Shown piece by piece: positions 1-9,191 of a stretch of DNA of 64,000 nucleotides. The stretch lies in NCBI GenBank assembly GCA_017937385.1, contig JAGBDR010000006.1, positions 62,001 to 126,000 of the forward strand. The letters are read 5' to 3'. This stretch comes from Parabacteroides sp. (GTDB lineage: Bacteria > Bacteroidota > Bacteroidia > Bacteroidales > Tannerellaceae). The notes under the pieces were generated by a model. It ran no database searches and was not told the DNA's origin. It worked only from the letters and a program-made list of their open reading frames with translations. A program made the position numbers and the translations under genes. Within the stretch, counting starts at the first letter, position 1, and every line of letters begins with the position of its first letter.

Positions 1-2
1 AG

Positions 3-533
3 ATCGAGGTCAACCCTGCGAAAGAGGCTGTTTTCACCCTTGCCCTGCGTATCCCGGCATGGAGCAAGAGGGCGACGGTTTCCGTGAATGGCGAGCCGCA
101 GGAAGGTGTCCTGCAAGGGGCTTACTTACCGGTGAACCGGAAGTGGAAGAGGGGCGACCGGATCACGGTCAAGCTCGATTTGCGTGCCCGTCTGGTGGAG
201 CGTAACCAGGCGCAGGCCATTGTGCGTGGCCCGATCGTTCTGGCCCGCGACAGCCGTTTCGGGGATGGCTTTGTCGACGAGACATCTGTTATCGTCAGCC
301 AGGATGGTTATGTGGAGCTGACGCCTGTGGAAGCTCCGGCTTTTGCTTGGATGGCTTTTACCGCTCCGATGGTGTTGGGTACGGACCTGGAAAGTAACCG
401 TGAACCGAAGCAAATCCATTTCTGCGATTTCGCCTCTGCCGGAAATACCTGGGACAAGACACAGCGCTACCGGGTGTGGCTGCCGAAGACGTTGAATGTG
501 ATGCATTCGCCTTATAGGCCGTATAATCAGTAA
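3..533 (+). CDS. GH127 (DUF1680)-like glycoside hydrolase, C-terminal part
   Basis: The reading frame is open from base 3, so the window cuts the gene and only about 176 C-terminal residues are present. The visible part begins IEVNPAKEAVFTLALRIPAW and continues with a VSVNG segment and a beta-rich tail. This LRIPAW...VNG pattern is typical of the C-terminal beta-sandwich of DUF1680/GH127 proteins, a family that includes beta-L-arabinofuranosidases. The catalytic barrel lies outside the window, so substrate and active-site integrity cannot be judged. It ends 114 bp before the helicase start and is followed by a separate promoter, so it is probably the last gene of an upstream glycan-use operon. 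The family call is moderately sure; the sugar specificity is not known. Confidence 0.6.
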   Translation: MEVNPAKEAVFTLALRIPAWSKRATVSVNGEPQEGVLQGAYLPVNRKWKRGDRITVKLDLRARLVERNQAQAIVRGPIVLARDSRFGDGFVDETSVIVSQDGYVELTPVEAPAFAWMAFTAPMVLGTDLESNREPKQIHFCDFASAGNTWDKTQRYRVWLPKTLNVMHSPYRPYNQ

Positions 534-627
534 ATGATGATTTCAATGGGATGGGTATTCCGCCGGAATTTTTGACCCTCTTGTAAGAAACAAGTTTGGA
601 TGGTTTCCCGTATAAATGAAAGATTCG

Positions 628-635
628 TACCTTTG
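628..635 (+). promoter_or_regulatory. Bacteroidetes -7 box (TACCTTTG) before the helicase gene
   Basis: TACCTTTG matches the Bacteroidetes TAnnTTTG -7 consensus. It sits 12 bp before the ATG at 648 and downstream of the ATG at 600, so it favours the 648 start. No good -33 TTTG at the usual 19-21 bp spacing is seen. Confidence 0.55.
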
Positions 636-647
636 GCACCGCAAAAT

Positions 648-2996
648 ATGACATACGTGGAAGAATATCTGGAACAATTGAACGAAAGTCAGCGCGAGGC
701 GGTTGTCTATACCGAGGGGCCTTCGCTTGTGGTTGCCGGTGCAGGATCGGGAAAGACGCGCGTGCTGACTTATAAGATCGCTTATCTTTTGAGGCAGGGG
801 GTTCCGCCCCAAAGCATTCTGGCACTTACTTTTACCAACAAGGCGGCACGCGAGATGAAAGAGCGTATCGCCTCCCTGACGGACGAACGGACGGCACGGC
901 GGTTGTGGATGGGGACGTTTCATTCCCTCTTTTCCCGCATTCTCCGCAACGAGGCGGAACGGATCGGCTATCCGTCTAATTTCACCATTTATGATGCGGC
1001 CGATTCCAAGAGCTTGCTCCGTTCCATCATGAAAGAGATGCAGCTTGACGACAAGGTGTACCGGCCGGGAATGGTGCAAAGCCGGATCTCGAATGCCAAG
1101 AACGCGCTTATCACCTATAAGGCATACGAGCAGAACACGGAGCTGGTACAACATGATCTGGATTCGAAAGTCCCTTTGCTGCGGGAGATATACAAGCGCT
1201 ACCAGAACCGTTGCCTGCAAGCGGGAGCGATGGATTTCGACGATTTGCTGTTGCAGACGAATATCCTCTTCCGTGACCATCCGGACGTGTTGGAAAAGTA
1301 CAGGAGCTTTTTCCAGTTTGTGCTGGTGGACGAATACCAGGACACGAACTTCGCCCAGCATCTGATCGTGCAGCGCCTGTGTGAAGTGCACCGGCGTATC
1401 TGCGTGGTGGGCGACGATGCGCAAAGCATCTATTCGTTCCGGGGAGCCAATATCGACAACATCCTGCAATTCAAGAACCAGTATCCGGGCTGCCGTATTT
1501 TCAAGCTGGAGCGGAACTACCGTTCGACGCAGAATATCGTGAATGCGGCAAACAGCCTGATCTATAAGAACACGAAACAGATCCGGAAAACCGTCTATTC
1601 GGAAAAGGAGGAGGGAAGCAAATTGTCTGTCTGTTCGTCCTATTCCGATTATGAAGAGGGATATGCTGTCGCCGGCAAGATTAATGATATGCGGATGCGG
1701 AAGTATGATTATGCCGATTTTGCCATCCTGTACCGGACGAACGCGCAGTCCCGTATCCTGGAAGAGGCGTTGCGTAAAAGGGGAATCCCTTATAAGATAT
1801 ATGGTGGCCTGTCTTTCTACCAGCGTAAGGAGGTGAAAGATGTCATTTCTTATCTCCGCCTGATTGTCAACCCGCATGACGAGGAGGCTTTCAAGCGGGT
1901 GATCAACTATCCGGCCCGCGGGATCGGCGATACGACTTTGAACAAACTGATCGCTGCCGCCGCGGAGCATAACGTGAGCCTGTGGACCGTGTTGAACGAT
2001 CCCATCGGGTACGCCTTGCCGGTCAATAGCGGTACGGCGAAAAAGCTGAGCGGTTTCCGGGAACTTATTGCCGGTTTTATCGGGCGGAATGCCGATTCTT
2101 CGGCCGAGGAGATCGCTTCTGCGGTGGTGAAGGAAAGTGGCATTGTCAGCGCCTTGTTTCAGGACCGTTCGGTGGAAGGCATCAGCAAACAGGAAAACTT
2201 GCAGGAGTTGTTGAAAGGTATTGCCGAGTTTTGCGAGATACGCCGCGAGGAGGGGACGGAACGCGTTTCGCTTGCCGACTTCCTGTCTGAAGTATCGTTG
2301 CTGACCGATCAGGACAACGATAAAGAGGAACAGGCCAACAAGGTGACGATGATGACGGTCCATGCAGCCAAGGGCTTGGAGTTTCGGAATGTTTTCATTG
2401 TCGGGCTGGAGGAGGACCTGTTTCCGTCCGCCATGTCGAAAGACAGTCCGAGGGCGGTGGAGGAGGAACGGCGTCTTTTCTACGTCGCCATTACCCGTGC
2501 GGAGGAGAACTGTGTGCTGACGTACGCCAAAAGCCGTTATCGGAATGGCCAGAGTATGATGTGTTCGCCTAGCCGTTTCCTGAAAGATATCGATCCCCGA
2601 TACCTATGTACGACTGCAGATGCCGTTGCCGACAGTTCATTTGCCGCCACCCGCCGTACTTCGGCCTTTTCCACCCCTTTCCGGCAACCGAAAGCGGTGG
2701 AAGAAGACGCTTATGTCTCTCCGGTCGCCCAGGCAGTCAAGCGGCAGGCGCGTCTGACACGGATGGAAACAGCTTCTTCGTCTTTGGCGGCTCCATCGTC
2801 TCCATCGTCCGCTTCGGCGGCATCCGATCTGTCGGGTTTGCATGTGGGTGCTAAAGTCCGGCATGACCGTTTCGGGGACGGCGAAGTGATTGCCATTGAG
2901 GGCGAGGGCGGTAATGCGAAAGCAACCGTTTTGTTTGTCCATTTCGGCCGGAAACAATTGCTTTTGAAGTTCGCCCGTTTGACGGTTGTCGGATAA
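648..2996 (+). CDS. UvrD/PcrA-type superfamily 1A ATP-dependent DNA helicase
   Basis: A 3'-5' DNA helicase of the UvrD/Rep/PcrA family that acts in nucleotide-excision and mismatch repair and in replication-fork maintenance. The protein (782 residues from this start) has the SF1A motifs in order: Walker A AGAGSGKT at about 30-37, Walker B VDEYQDT near 228, LERNYRST near 289, VHAAKGLEF near 572 and EEERRLFYVAITRA near 605. The last 50 residues (HVGAKVRHDRFGDGEV) form the small Tudor/KOW-like domain that binds RNA polymerase in PcrA. An in-frame ATG at 600 would add 16 residues, but a TACCTTTG -7 box lies between the two ATGs, so 648 is preferred. A 114-bp gap and its own promoter suggest it is transcribed alone. 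Confidence 0.93.
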   Translation: MTYVEEYLEQLNESQREAVVYTEGPSLVVAGAGSGKTRVLTYKIAYLLRQGVPPQSILALTFTNKAAREMKERIASLTDERTARRLWMGTFHSLFSRILRNEAERIGYPSNFTIYDAADSKSLLRSIMKEMQLDDKVYRPGMVQSRISNAKNALITYKAYEQNTELVQHDLDSKVPLLREIYKRYQNRCLQAGAMDFDDLLLQTNILFRDHPDVLEKYRSFFQFVLVDEYQDTNFAQHLIVQRLCEVHRRICVVGDDAQSIYSFRGANIDNILQFKNQYPGCRIFKLERNYRSTQNIVNAANSLIYKNTKQIRKTVYSEKEEGSKLSVCSSYSDYEEGYAVAGKINDMRMRKYDYADFAILYRTNAQSRILEEALRKRGIPYKIYGGLSFYQRKEVKDVISYLRLIVNPHDEEAFKRVINYPARGIGDTTLNKLIAAAAEHNVSLWTVLNDPIGYALPVNSGTAKKLSGFRELIAGFIGRNADSSAEEIASAVVKESGIVSALFQDRSVEGISKQENLQELLKGIAEFCEIRREEGTERVSLADFLSEVSLLTDQDNDKEEQANKVTMMTVHAAKGLEFRNVFIVGLEEDLFPSAMSKDSPRAVEEERRLFYVAITRAEENCVLTYAKSRYRNGQSMMCSPSRFLKDIDPRYLCTTADAVADSSFAATRRTSAFSTPFRQPKAVEEDAYVSPVAQAVKRQARLTRMETASSSLAAPSSPSSASAASDLSGLHVGAKVRHDRFGDGEVIAIEGEGGNAKATVLFVHFGRKQLLLKFARLTVVG

Positions 2997-3035
2997 ATCC
3001 GGGGGGAAACCTGCGTAAGTTTGCTTTCTTATATT

Positions 3036-3043
3036 TATCTTTG
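3036..3043 (+). promoter_or_regulatory. -7 box (TATCTTTG) before nspC
   Basis: TATCTTTG is a perfect TAnnTTTG match 30 bp before the nspC ATG at 3074. The TTG at 3041 that could extend the frame lies inside the box, which rules it out as a start. Confidence 0.65.
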
Positions 3044-3073
3044 CACACATATACATATAATAATACTTGCCGA

Positions 3074-4213
3074 ATGATAGATTTCAATGTAATACCCTCT
3101 CCTTGTTATGTGATGGAAGAAGAGTTGCTTCGTCGTAATTTGTCGCTGATCAAGAGCGTGAAGGAACGGGCGGGGGTTCATATAATCTTGGCGTTTAAGG
3201 CGTTTGCCATGTGGAAGGCGTTCCCGATCGTGCGTGAATATATTCCGTATTCGACGGCCAGTTCGAAGTTTGAGGCCCGGTTGGCTTTTGAAGAGATGGG
3301 GAGTCGGGCACATACCTATTCGCCGGCCTATACGGAAGCGGATTTTCCGGATATCCTGAAATATAGCAGTCATGTGACGTTCAACTCACTTACGCAGTTC
3401 GAACGCTTCTATCCGATGGTACAGGCGGACGGGAACCGGGTGTCGTGCGGCTTGCGTGTCAATCCTGAATATTCGGATGTCGAAACGGAGCTGTATAATC
3501 CTTGTGCGCCGGGTTCCCGGATGGGAGTGGTCCGTGACCTTTTGGGGGATAAGCTGCCTGAAGGTATCGAGGGATTGCATTTTCATACGCTTTGTGAATC
3601 GAGTTCGTATGATTTGGAAAAGACGTTGGGAGAGGTGGAAAAGCGTTTTGGCTGTTTCCTGCCGCAAATCAAGTGGTTGAATATGGGAGGCGGACACCTG
3701 ATGACCCGAAAGGGCTATGACACGGAGCATCTGATCGGGTTGTTGCGCTCGTTCAAGGCCAAATATCCGAATCTTGAAATTATCATGGAGCCGGGAAGCG
3801 CGTTTGCGTGGCAGACCGGGTTCCTGTTGACGACAGTAGTGGATGTCGTGGAAAATCAGGGTATCAAGACCGCTATTATAGACGCCTCTTTCACTTGCCA
3901 CATGCCGGATTGTTTGGAAATGCCCTATAAGCCGGTGATCCGTGGAGCGATGGAGCCGCAGGAGGGAAAACCGACCTATCGTATCGGTGGAAACAGTTGC
4001 CTGAGTGGTGATTACATGGGCGACTGGTCTTTCGAGCAACCTTTGAAAGTAGGGGACCGGTTGATATTTGAAGACATGATCCATTATACCATTGTCAAGA
4101 CCACCATGTTCAACGGAATCCCGCACCCCTCTTTGGCATTGTGGAGCAAGAAGGACCGGCTCGTGATGTTCAGGGAGTTCGGTTACGAGGATTACAAGGC
4201 GAGAATGGACTGA
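3074..4213 (+). CDS. nspC: Carboxynorspermidine decarboxylase
   Basis: A PLP-dependent decarboxylase of the alanine-racemase-fold (Fold III) group that makes norspermidine or spermidine from the carboxy-polyamine, the last step of the alternative spermidine route common in Bacteroidetes. The 379-residue protein starts MIDFNVIPSPCYV. Its likely PLP lysine is in LAFKAFAMW near residue 41. GLHFHTLCES, the glycine-rich LNMGGGHL and EPGSAFAWQTGF form the phosphate- and substrate-binding loops. FEDMIHYTIVKTTMFNG near the C-terminus is the typical NspC end. The partner gene, carboxynorspermidine dehydrogenase, is not in the window. The start follows the TATCTTTG box. The gene is followed by an inverted array of 7-bp repeats before ftsY. 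Confidence 0.93.
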   Translation: MIDFNVIPSPCYVMEEELLRRNLSLIKSVKERAGVHIILAFKAFAMWKAFPIVREYIPYSTASSKFEARLAFEEMGSRAHTYSPAYTEADFPDILKYSSHVTFNSLTQFERFYPMVQADGNRVSCGLRVNPEYSDVETELYNPCAPGSRMGVVRDLLGDKLPEGIEGLHFHTLCESSSYDLEKTLGEVEKRFGCFLPQIKWLNMGGGHLMTRKGYDTEHLIGLLRSFKAKYPNLEIIMEPGSAFAWQTGFLLTTVVDVVENQGIKTAIIDASFTCHMPDCLEMPYKPVIRGAMEPQEGKPTYRIGGNSCLSGDYMGDWSFEQPLKVGDRLIFEDMIHYTIVKTTMFNGIPHPSLALWSKKDRLVMFREFGYEDYKARMD

Positions 4214-4214
4214 G

Positions 4215-4326
4215 CAATTGACAATTGAGATTGGACAATTGACAATTAGGGAGTAGGGGAAAAAGCAGGGTTTGGTTGAACCTTGCAAATTAAATTGTCA
4301 ATTGTCAATTGTCAATTGTCAATTAT
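4215..4326. repeat. AATTGTC heptamer repeats in inverted arrangement (nspC-ftsY)
   Basis: CAATTGACAATTGA-type units at 4215-4249 face four AATTGTC units in a row at about 4292-4320. The two arms are complementary, so the transcript could fold into a long hairpin between nspC and ftsY. The same heptamer family recurs at 9192, 19041, 20110, 26824, 52467 and 52629. Confidence 0.85.
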
Positions 4327-4379
4327 TTAGTAATTTAGCGCACTCATTCAGAAAAGAAATAAATTAAGCAATAAAGGAT

Positions 4380-5333
4380 ATGGGTATTTTTAGCTTTTTC
4401 AGTAAGGAAAAAAAGGAAACACTGGACAAGGGGTTATCTAAGACAAAAGAAAATGTATTTTCTAAGATTACCAGAGCCATTGCCGGCAAGAGCAAGGTCG
4501 ATGATGAAGTCTTGGACAATCTGGAAGAGGTATTGATCACTTCCGATGTCGGAGTAGATACTACGCTGAAAATCATTTCCCGTATCGAAGACCGTGTAGC
4601 CAGAGACAAATATGTGACGACCGCCGAGTTGACAGCGATCTTGCGGGAAGAGATTGCCTCTTTGCTTACGGAAAACCATACGGAAGATTTGGAGTCGTTT
4701 ACGGTTCCGGAAGACAAGAAACCGTATGTCATCATGGTCGTAGGCGTGAACGGAGTAGGCAAGACGACCACGATCGGCAAATTGGCATATCAATTCAAGA
4801 AGGCCGGCAAGAAGGTGTATTTGGGAGCCGCCGATACATTCCGTGCCGCAGCCGTAGAGCAATTGGTGATTTGGAGCGAACGGGTAGGTGTGCCTGTCGT
4901 GAAACAGAAGATGGGTTCAGACCCCGCTTCGGTGGCATTCGACACGTTGAGTTCGGCAAAAGCGAACGGGGCGGATGTGGTGATCATCGATACCGCCGGC
5001 CGTCTGCATAACAAGATCAATCTGATGAACGAATTGACCAAGATCAAGAACGTGATGAAGAAAGTGGTCGCCGACGCTCCGCACGAAGTCCTGTTGGTAT
5101 TGGACGGTTCCACCGGGCAAAACGCCTTTGAACAGGCCAAGCAGTTTACGGCTGCAACCGAGGTGAATGCCCTGGCGGTTACCAAACTGGACGGTACGGC
5201 CAAAGGAGGTGTCGTGATCGGTATTTCAGATCATTTCCGTATTCCTGTCAAGTACATCGGGTTGGGAGAAGGGATGGAAGACCTCCAGGTGTTCAATCGG
5301 AAAGAATTTGTAAACTCTCTTTTCGGAGAATAA
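4380..5333 (+). CDS. ftsY: Signal recognition particle receptor FtsY
   Basis: SRP-receptor GTPase that docks ribosome-SRP complexes at the inner membrane for co-translational insertion. The 317-residue protein has a short N-terminal region (MGIFSFFSKEKKETLDK) instead of the long acidic A domain of E. coli FtsY, as is usual outside enterobacteria. The N domain is about 20-100. The G domain has GVNGVGKTTT (about 122-131), DTFRAAAVEQL, the DTAGR G3 loop and TKLDGTAKGG. The start is the first ATG of the frame, with AAAGGA a few bases upstream. It is followed 22 bp later by rimO, so the two are probably co-transcribed. Confidence 0.96.
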   Translation: MGIFSFFSKEKKETLDKGLSKTKENVFSKITRAIAGKSKVDDEVLDNLEEVLITSDVGVDTTLKIISRIEDRVARDKYVTTAELTAILREEIASLLTENHTEDLESFTVPEDKKPYVIMVVGVNGVGKTTTIGKLAYQFKKAGKKVYLGAADTFRAAAVEQLVIWSERVGVPVVKQKMGSDPASVAFDTLSSAKANGADVVIIDTAGRLHNKINLMNELTKIKNVMKKVVADAPHEVLLVLDGSTGQNAFEQAKQFTAATEVNALAVTKLDGTAKGGVVIGISDHFRIPVKYIGLGEGMEDLQVFNRKEFVNSLFGE

Positions 5334-5355
5334 AAGGGAGCTTGTATCATTCAAT

Positions 5356-6657
5356 ATGAGAAAAAATAAAGTAGATATCATAACGCTGGGTTGTTCGAAG
5401 AACTTGGTGGATTCGGAGCAGTTGATGCGCCAGTTCGTGGCGAACGGTTATACCGTCGAGCATGATCCCCACAAGATCAACGGTGAAATCGTTGTTGTGA
5501 ACACCTGCGGCTTTATCGGGGACGCCCAGGAGGAATCGATCAATATGATACTCGACCTGGGAGCTGCCAAGAAAAAGGGTAAGATCGGCAAGCTGTTTGT
5601 CATGGGCTGCCTTTCCGAACGGTTCTTGAAAGACCTGGAGAAAGAGTTGCCGGAAGTCGATCGTTTCTATGGAAAGTTCAATTGGAAAGAATTGCTGAAC
5701 GATTTGGGCAAGTCCTACTACCGGGAATTGGCTGCCGACCGCGTTTTGACCACTCCTCGGCATTACGCTTACCTGAAGATCGCCGAAGGGTGTAACCGCA
5801 CCTGTTCCTATTGTGCCATTCCGATCAGTACGGGGCATTATCAGTCCGTCCCGATGGAAGAAATCGAGAAAGAGGTCCGTTTGCTGGTCAAACAGGGCGT
5901 GAAGGAATTTCAAGTGATTGCCCAGGATTTGACGTATTACGGTTTGGATTTGTATAAACGTCATGCGTTGCCGGAGTTGGTGGAACGTATTTCCGATATT
6001 CCGGGTGTGGAATGGATTCGCCTGCATTACGGCTATCCGTCTCATTTCCCATACGATTTGCTTCGGGTCATGCGCGAGCGCGACAATGTCTGCAAATATA
6101 TGGATATCGCCCTCCAGCATATCAGCGACCCGATGTTGAAGAAAATGCGGCGCAACATCACGAAAGAGGAAACGTATGCCTTGATAAACCGGATACGGGA
6201 AGAGGTTCCCGGTATTCATCTGCGCACGACTCTGATGGTCGGACATCCGGGGGAAACCGAACAGGATTTCGAAGAGCTGGTCGAATTTGTAAAAAAGGCC
6301 CGTTTCGAACGCATGGGGGCTTTCGCTTACAGCCATGAAGAGGGGACCTACTCGTTTAAGCATTATGCCGATGATGTCGACCCGGAAGTCAAGCAAGACC
6401 GGTTGGATTATTTGATGCGTATCCAGGAAGGTATTTCGGCTGAAGTGAACAGTTCCAAGATCGGAAAGGAGTTTAAGGTGATGATCGACCGCGAGGAAGA
6501 GGATTTCTTTGTCGGCCGGACAGAGTTCGACTCGCCGGAGGTGGATCCGGAGATCCTTATTTCCAAAGAGAAACCGTTGACTTCCGGAATGTTTTATAAC
6601 GTACGGATTGACGATGCACAGGCTTTTGATCTGTATGGAAGTGTAATGGATTCATGA
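5356..6657 (+). CDS. rimO: Ribosomal protein uS12 methylthiotransferase RimO
   Basis: Radical-SAM enzyme that methylthiolates the conserved aspartate of ribosomal protein S12. At 433 residues it has the full three-domain layout. The UPF0004 domain carries cysteines for the second Fe-S cluster (TLGCSKN, NTCGFIGDA, VMGCLSE). The radical-SAM core has CxxxCxxC at C146, C150 and C153 in GCNRTCSYCAIP. A TRAM domain ends the protein. The TLGCSKNLVDSE start and the DLTYYG segment separate RimO from the tRNA enzyme MiaB. It sits 22 bp after ftsY and its stop overlaps the next ATG by 4 bp, so translation is probably coupled with the HU gene. Confidence 0.94.
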   Translation: MRKNKVDIITLGCSKNLVDSEQLMRQFVANGYTVEHDPHKINGEIVVVNTCGFIGDAQEESINMILDLGAAKKKGKIGKLFVMGCLSERFLKDLEKELPEVDRFYGKFNWKELLNDLGKSYYRELAADRVLTTPRHYAYLKIAEGCNRTCSYCAIPISTGHYQSVPMEEIEKEVRLLVKQGVKEFQVIAQDLTYYGLDLYKRHALPELVERISDIPGVEWIRLHYGYPSHFPYDLLRVMRERDNVCKYMDIALQHISDPMLKKMRRNITKEETYALINRIREEVPGIHLRTTLMVGHPGETEQDFEELVEFVKKARFERMGAFAYSHEEGTYSFKHYADDVDPEVKQDRLDYLMRIQEGISAEVNSSKIGKEFKVMIDREEEDFFVGRTEFDSPEVDPEILISKEKPLTSGMFYNVRIDDAQAFDLYGSVMDS

Positions 6658-6956
6658 ATGCGGATATGAAAAATAAAGAACTGGTTACCGAACTTGCCGC
6701 CCGTATGGGGTGGACTGCACAGGAGGTCGCTGAGACGCTTTCTGTCCTGAGTTCCGTAGTCGGTTCTCGTCTGGTTGATAATGACACCCTCTATTTACAG
6801 GGCTTTGGCCAGTTTGAGGTGAAAAAGAAGGCGGAACGCATCTCGGTCAATCCTTCAAACGGCAAGCGTTATTTGGTCCCTCCCAAACTCGTCCCGGTGT
6901 TTAAGCCCGGAACGACCGTCAAGAATAAACTTAAAGCATTAGGCAATCATGAATAA
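6654..6956 (+). CDS. HU-family nucleoid DNA-binding protein
   Basis: A 100-residue HU/IHF-type protein that bends DNA as a dimer. The helical half (KNKELVTELAARMGWTAQEVAETLSVL) is followed by the beta-arm region (FGQFEVKKKAERISVNPSNGKRYLVPPKLVPVFKPG), in which NPSNGKRY stands in for the usual NPxTG turn. Its ATG overlaps the rimO stop (ATGA). A second in-frame ATG at 6666 (MKNKELV) fits the family start better, so either may be used. The next gene, a membrane-linked HU relative, starts 8 bp before this one ends, so the pair is an operon unit and may form heterodimers; that last point is inference. Confidence 0.88.
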   Translation: MNADMKNKELVTELAARMGWTAQEVAETLSVLSSVVGSRLVDNDTLYLQGFGQFEVKKKAERISVNPSNGKRYLVPPKLVPVFKPGTTVKNKLKALGNHE

Positions 6957-8031
6957 CCGGCTGACGATACAGGATCTGGCCGGTCTGTTGGCCGAATATA
7001 CGGGGAAAGACAAGGATAGTTCCGAACGTTTTCTGAGGGAATTCATAGCGGTCGTGTCGGAAGGTGTCTATGCGGACCGGCTGGTGAAGGTCAAAGGGCT
7101 CGGAACTTTTAAAATTATCCCTGTCGAGAAGCGCGAAAGTATTCATGTGAATACGGGTGAACGTTTTGTCATTCCTGAACATTATAAGTTCTCTTTCCTG
7201 CCGGACAAGGAGTTGCGGGAGCTTGTCAATAAGCCGTTCTCTTTTTTTGAAATGACCGAGTTGAGTGACAATGTCGATTTTACCGATATGGATGTCGTGT
7301 CGGACGAACCGGAAATGAAAGAGACGGAAGACGAATCGGTCGAAGAGGTGATACCCGAAGAAGAACCGCTTCCCGAAAAAGAGCCTTTGCTCAGGGCAGA
7401 GGAAGATGCCAGTGGACAGCCTGCTGACGAACCTCTTGATGAGCCGGAGCCGGAAAGTCCGAAATCGCGTGTGAACCGGATGGTTTGGGTCTCCTTGTTG
7501 GTCTTCTTTTTGGCCGTGTTCAATATCGGGCTTTACCTGACTCGCAGCCACTTTTTTGAGAAAGAGAACGTATCCTTTGTCCCGAAAAGTGAAGTTCTCT
7601 CTTCGGAAGCGGATAGCACATCGGTAAGGCAGCAAGAGGCCGACGGAAACAAGCCTGTCGCACAGCCGGATTCGTCTGCGACCATTCCGGATACGGCAAC
7701 TGTGTCTGTAGGAGGCCATCTGCTTCCGGAAACGGATGGGGCGGCGGACGTAAAGCCTGAACCCGCAGCTTCGCCCAAAATCCTTGCCCGTGTCAAGATA
7801 GAGCCGGGAAGTCGCCTGACGCTGATCTCGTTGAAATATTACGGAAGCAAATTATTTTGGGTTTACCTATATGAGCATAACAAAGCCATCATTAAGGACC
7901 CGAACAACGTCCCTATCGGTACCGTAATCGAGGTGCCCATGCCGGAAAAATACGGTATTGACAGCCATGACCGTTCTTCCATTGAAAAAGCTGCTGCCCG
8001 CCAAACGGAGATACTGAGTGGCAAACGGTAA
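6949..8031 (+). CDS. HU-like domain, membrane segment and LysM fusion protein
   Basis: A 360-residue multidomain protein. Residues 1-95 are an HU/IHF-like DNA-binding domain (LTIQDLAGLLAEYTGKDKD, then VKVKGLGTFKIIPVEKRESIHVN with INTGE-type turn). Residues 105-165 form a very acidic Glu/Pro-rich linker. Residues 177-197 are one hydrophobic membrane span (VWVSLLVFFLAVFNIGLYL). Residues 279-333 are a LysM-like module (EPGSRLTLISLKYYGSKLFW, then GTVIEVP). The topology implied is DNA-binding part in the cytoplasm and LysM in the periplasm, where it could bind peptidoglycan. It overlaps the soluble HU gene by 8 bp. I infer a link between the nucleoid and the cell wall; no function has been shown here. 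Confidence 0.8.
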   Translation: MNNRLTIQDLAGLLAEYTGKDKDSSERFLREFIAVVSEGVYADRLVKVKGLGTFKIIPVEKRESIHVNTGERFVIPEHYKFSFLPDKELRELVNKPFSFFEMTELSDNVDFTDMDVVSDEPEMKETEDESVEEVIPEEEPLPEKEPLLRAEEDASGQPADEPLDEPEPESPKSRVNRMVWVSLLVFFLAVFNIGLYLTRSHFFEKENVSFVPKSEVLSSEADSTSVRQQEADGNKPVAQPDSSATIPDTATVSVGGHLLPETDGAADVKPEPAASPKILARVKIEPGSRLTLISLKYYGSKLFWVYLYEHNKAIIKDPNNVPIGTVIEVPMPEKYGIDSHDRSSIEKAAARQTEILSGKR

Positions 8032-8126
8032 CGGGAACCTCCTTTCAGGACGGCGTAAAACAGCATTGTCCTGCATAGGTTAGTATAATTTAACTGTGAA
8101 AGTACAGATTACGAATTTAACATTTC

Positions 8127-8134
8127 TAATTTTG
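8127..8134 (+). promoter_or_regulatory. -7 box (TAATTTTG) before the Bat operon
   Basis: TAATTTTG fits TAnnTTTG and lies 53 bp before the moxR ATG in a 156-bp AT-rich gap. It is the likely operon promoter. No clear -33 box was found at the usual spacing. Confidence 0.5.
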
Positions 8135-8187
8135 TGCATCTTAAAAAAAGCAAGTAAAAATAGTAACAACATAATTGAAGAAAATCT

Positions 8188-9183
8188 ATGAGTCAGACAG
8201 TAGACATTCGTGAGTTGAACGAACGGATTGAAAGTAAAAGTTCGTTTGTGAACATGATTACGATGGGTATGGACCAGGTAATCGTCGGGCAGAAGCATTT
8301 GGTTGAATCATTATTGATCGGTCTGCTTTCAGATGGCCATATCCTGCTGGAAGGTGTGCCGGGATTGGCAAAGACATTGGCCATTAAGACGCTGGCATCA
8401 TTGATCGATGCGAAATACAGCCGTATTCAGTTCACGCCGGACTTGTTGCCGGCCGACGTACTCGGTACGATGATTTATAGTCAGAAAAGCGAAGAATTCC
8501 AAGTCAAACAAGGTCCCGTCTTCGCTAGTTTTGTGTTGGCGGATGAAATCAACCGTGCTCCGGCGAAAGTACAGAGTGCCCTGCTGGAAGCCATGCAGGA
8601 ACGCCAGGTGACCATCAGTGAGAATACATACAAGTTGCCGTCTCCTTTCTTAGTCATGGCAACCCAGAACCCGATCGAGCAAGAAGGTACCTACCCGCTG
8701 CCTGAAGCCCAGGTGGACCGTTTCATGCTGAAGGTCATCATCAACTATCCGAAGAAAGAGGAGGAGAAACTGATTATCCGCCAGAATATCTCCGGAGTGA
8801 AACCGGATATCAAACCGATCCTGACGAAAGAAGAGATCCTCGAAGCCCGCAAGGTGGTCCGCGAAGTCTATCTGGACGAAAAGATCGAACGGTATATCGT
8901 GGACATCGTCTTCGCTACCCGTTTCCCGCAGGAACATGGTCTGGCAAACCTGGCCAACATGATCTCTTTCGGTGCCTCTCCGCGTGCATCCATCAACTTG
9001 GCATTGGCTGCCCGTGCGTATGCTTTCATCAAACGCAGAGGATACGTGATCCCCGAAGACATCCGTGCCGTATGCCACGACGTGATGCGCCACCGTATTG
9101 GCCTGAGCTACGAAGCGGAAGCCAACAACCTGACGGCCGAAGAGGTAATCAGTGAAATCCTGAACAAAGTCGAAGTACCCTAA
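8188..9183 (+). CDS. MoxR-family AAA+ ATPase
   Basis: MoxR AAA+ chaperone-like ATPase (331 residues), first gene of the Bat aerotolerance operon. MoxR proteins are thought to help assemble or activate partner proteins with von Willebrand A domains. Walker A is LLEGVPGLAKTL at about 52-63. Walker B with the following helix is VLADEINRAPAKVQSALLEAMQE from about 115. ATQNPIEQEGTYPLPEAQ-type sensor 1 and the DRFMLK segment follow, with the lid domain at the C-terminus. The downstream DUF58 and VWA proteins are the expected clients. A heptamer-repeat region separates it from the next gene by 97 bp. Confidence 0.95.
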   Translation: MSQTVDIRELNERIESKSSFVNMITMGMDQVIVGQKHLVESLLIGLLSDGHILLEGVPGLAKTLAIKTLASLIDAKYSRIQFTPDLLPADVLGTMIYSQKSEEFQVKQGPVFASFVLADEINRAPAKVQSALLEAMQERQVTISENTYKLPSPFLVMATQNPIEQEGTYPLPEAQVDRFMLKVIINYPKKEEEKLIIRQNISGVKPDIKPILTKEEILEARKVVREVYLDEKIERYIVDIVFATRFPQEHGLANLANMISFGASPRASINLALAARAYAFIKRRGYVIPEDIRAVCHDVMRHRIGLSYEAEANNLTAEEVISEILNKVEVP

Positions 9184-9191
9184 AGGGAATA

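Noticed and set aside
543-2363. Long minus-strand frame of 606 codons
   Set aside because: It is a shadow of the helicase gene, with low-complexity His/Arg-rich translation and no motif.
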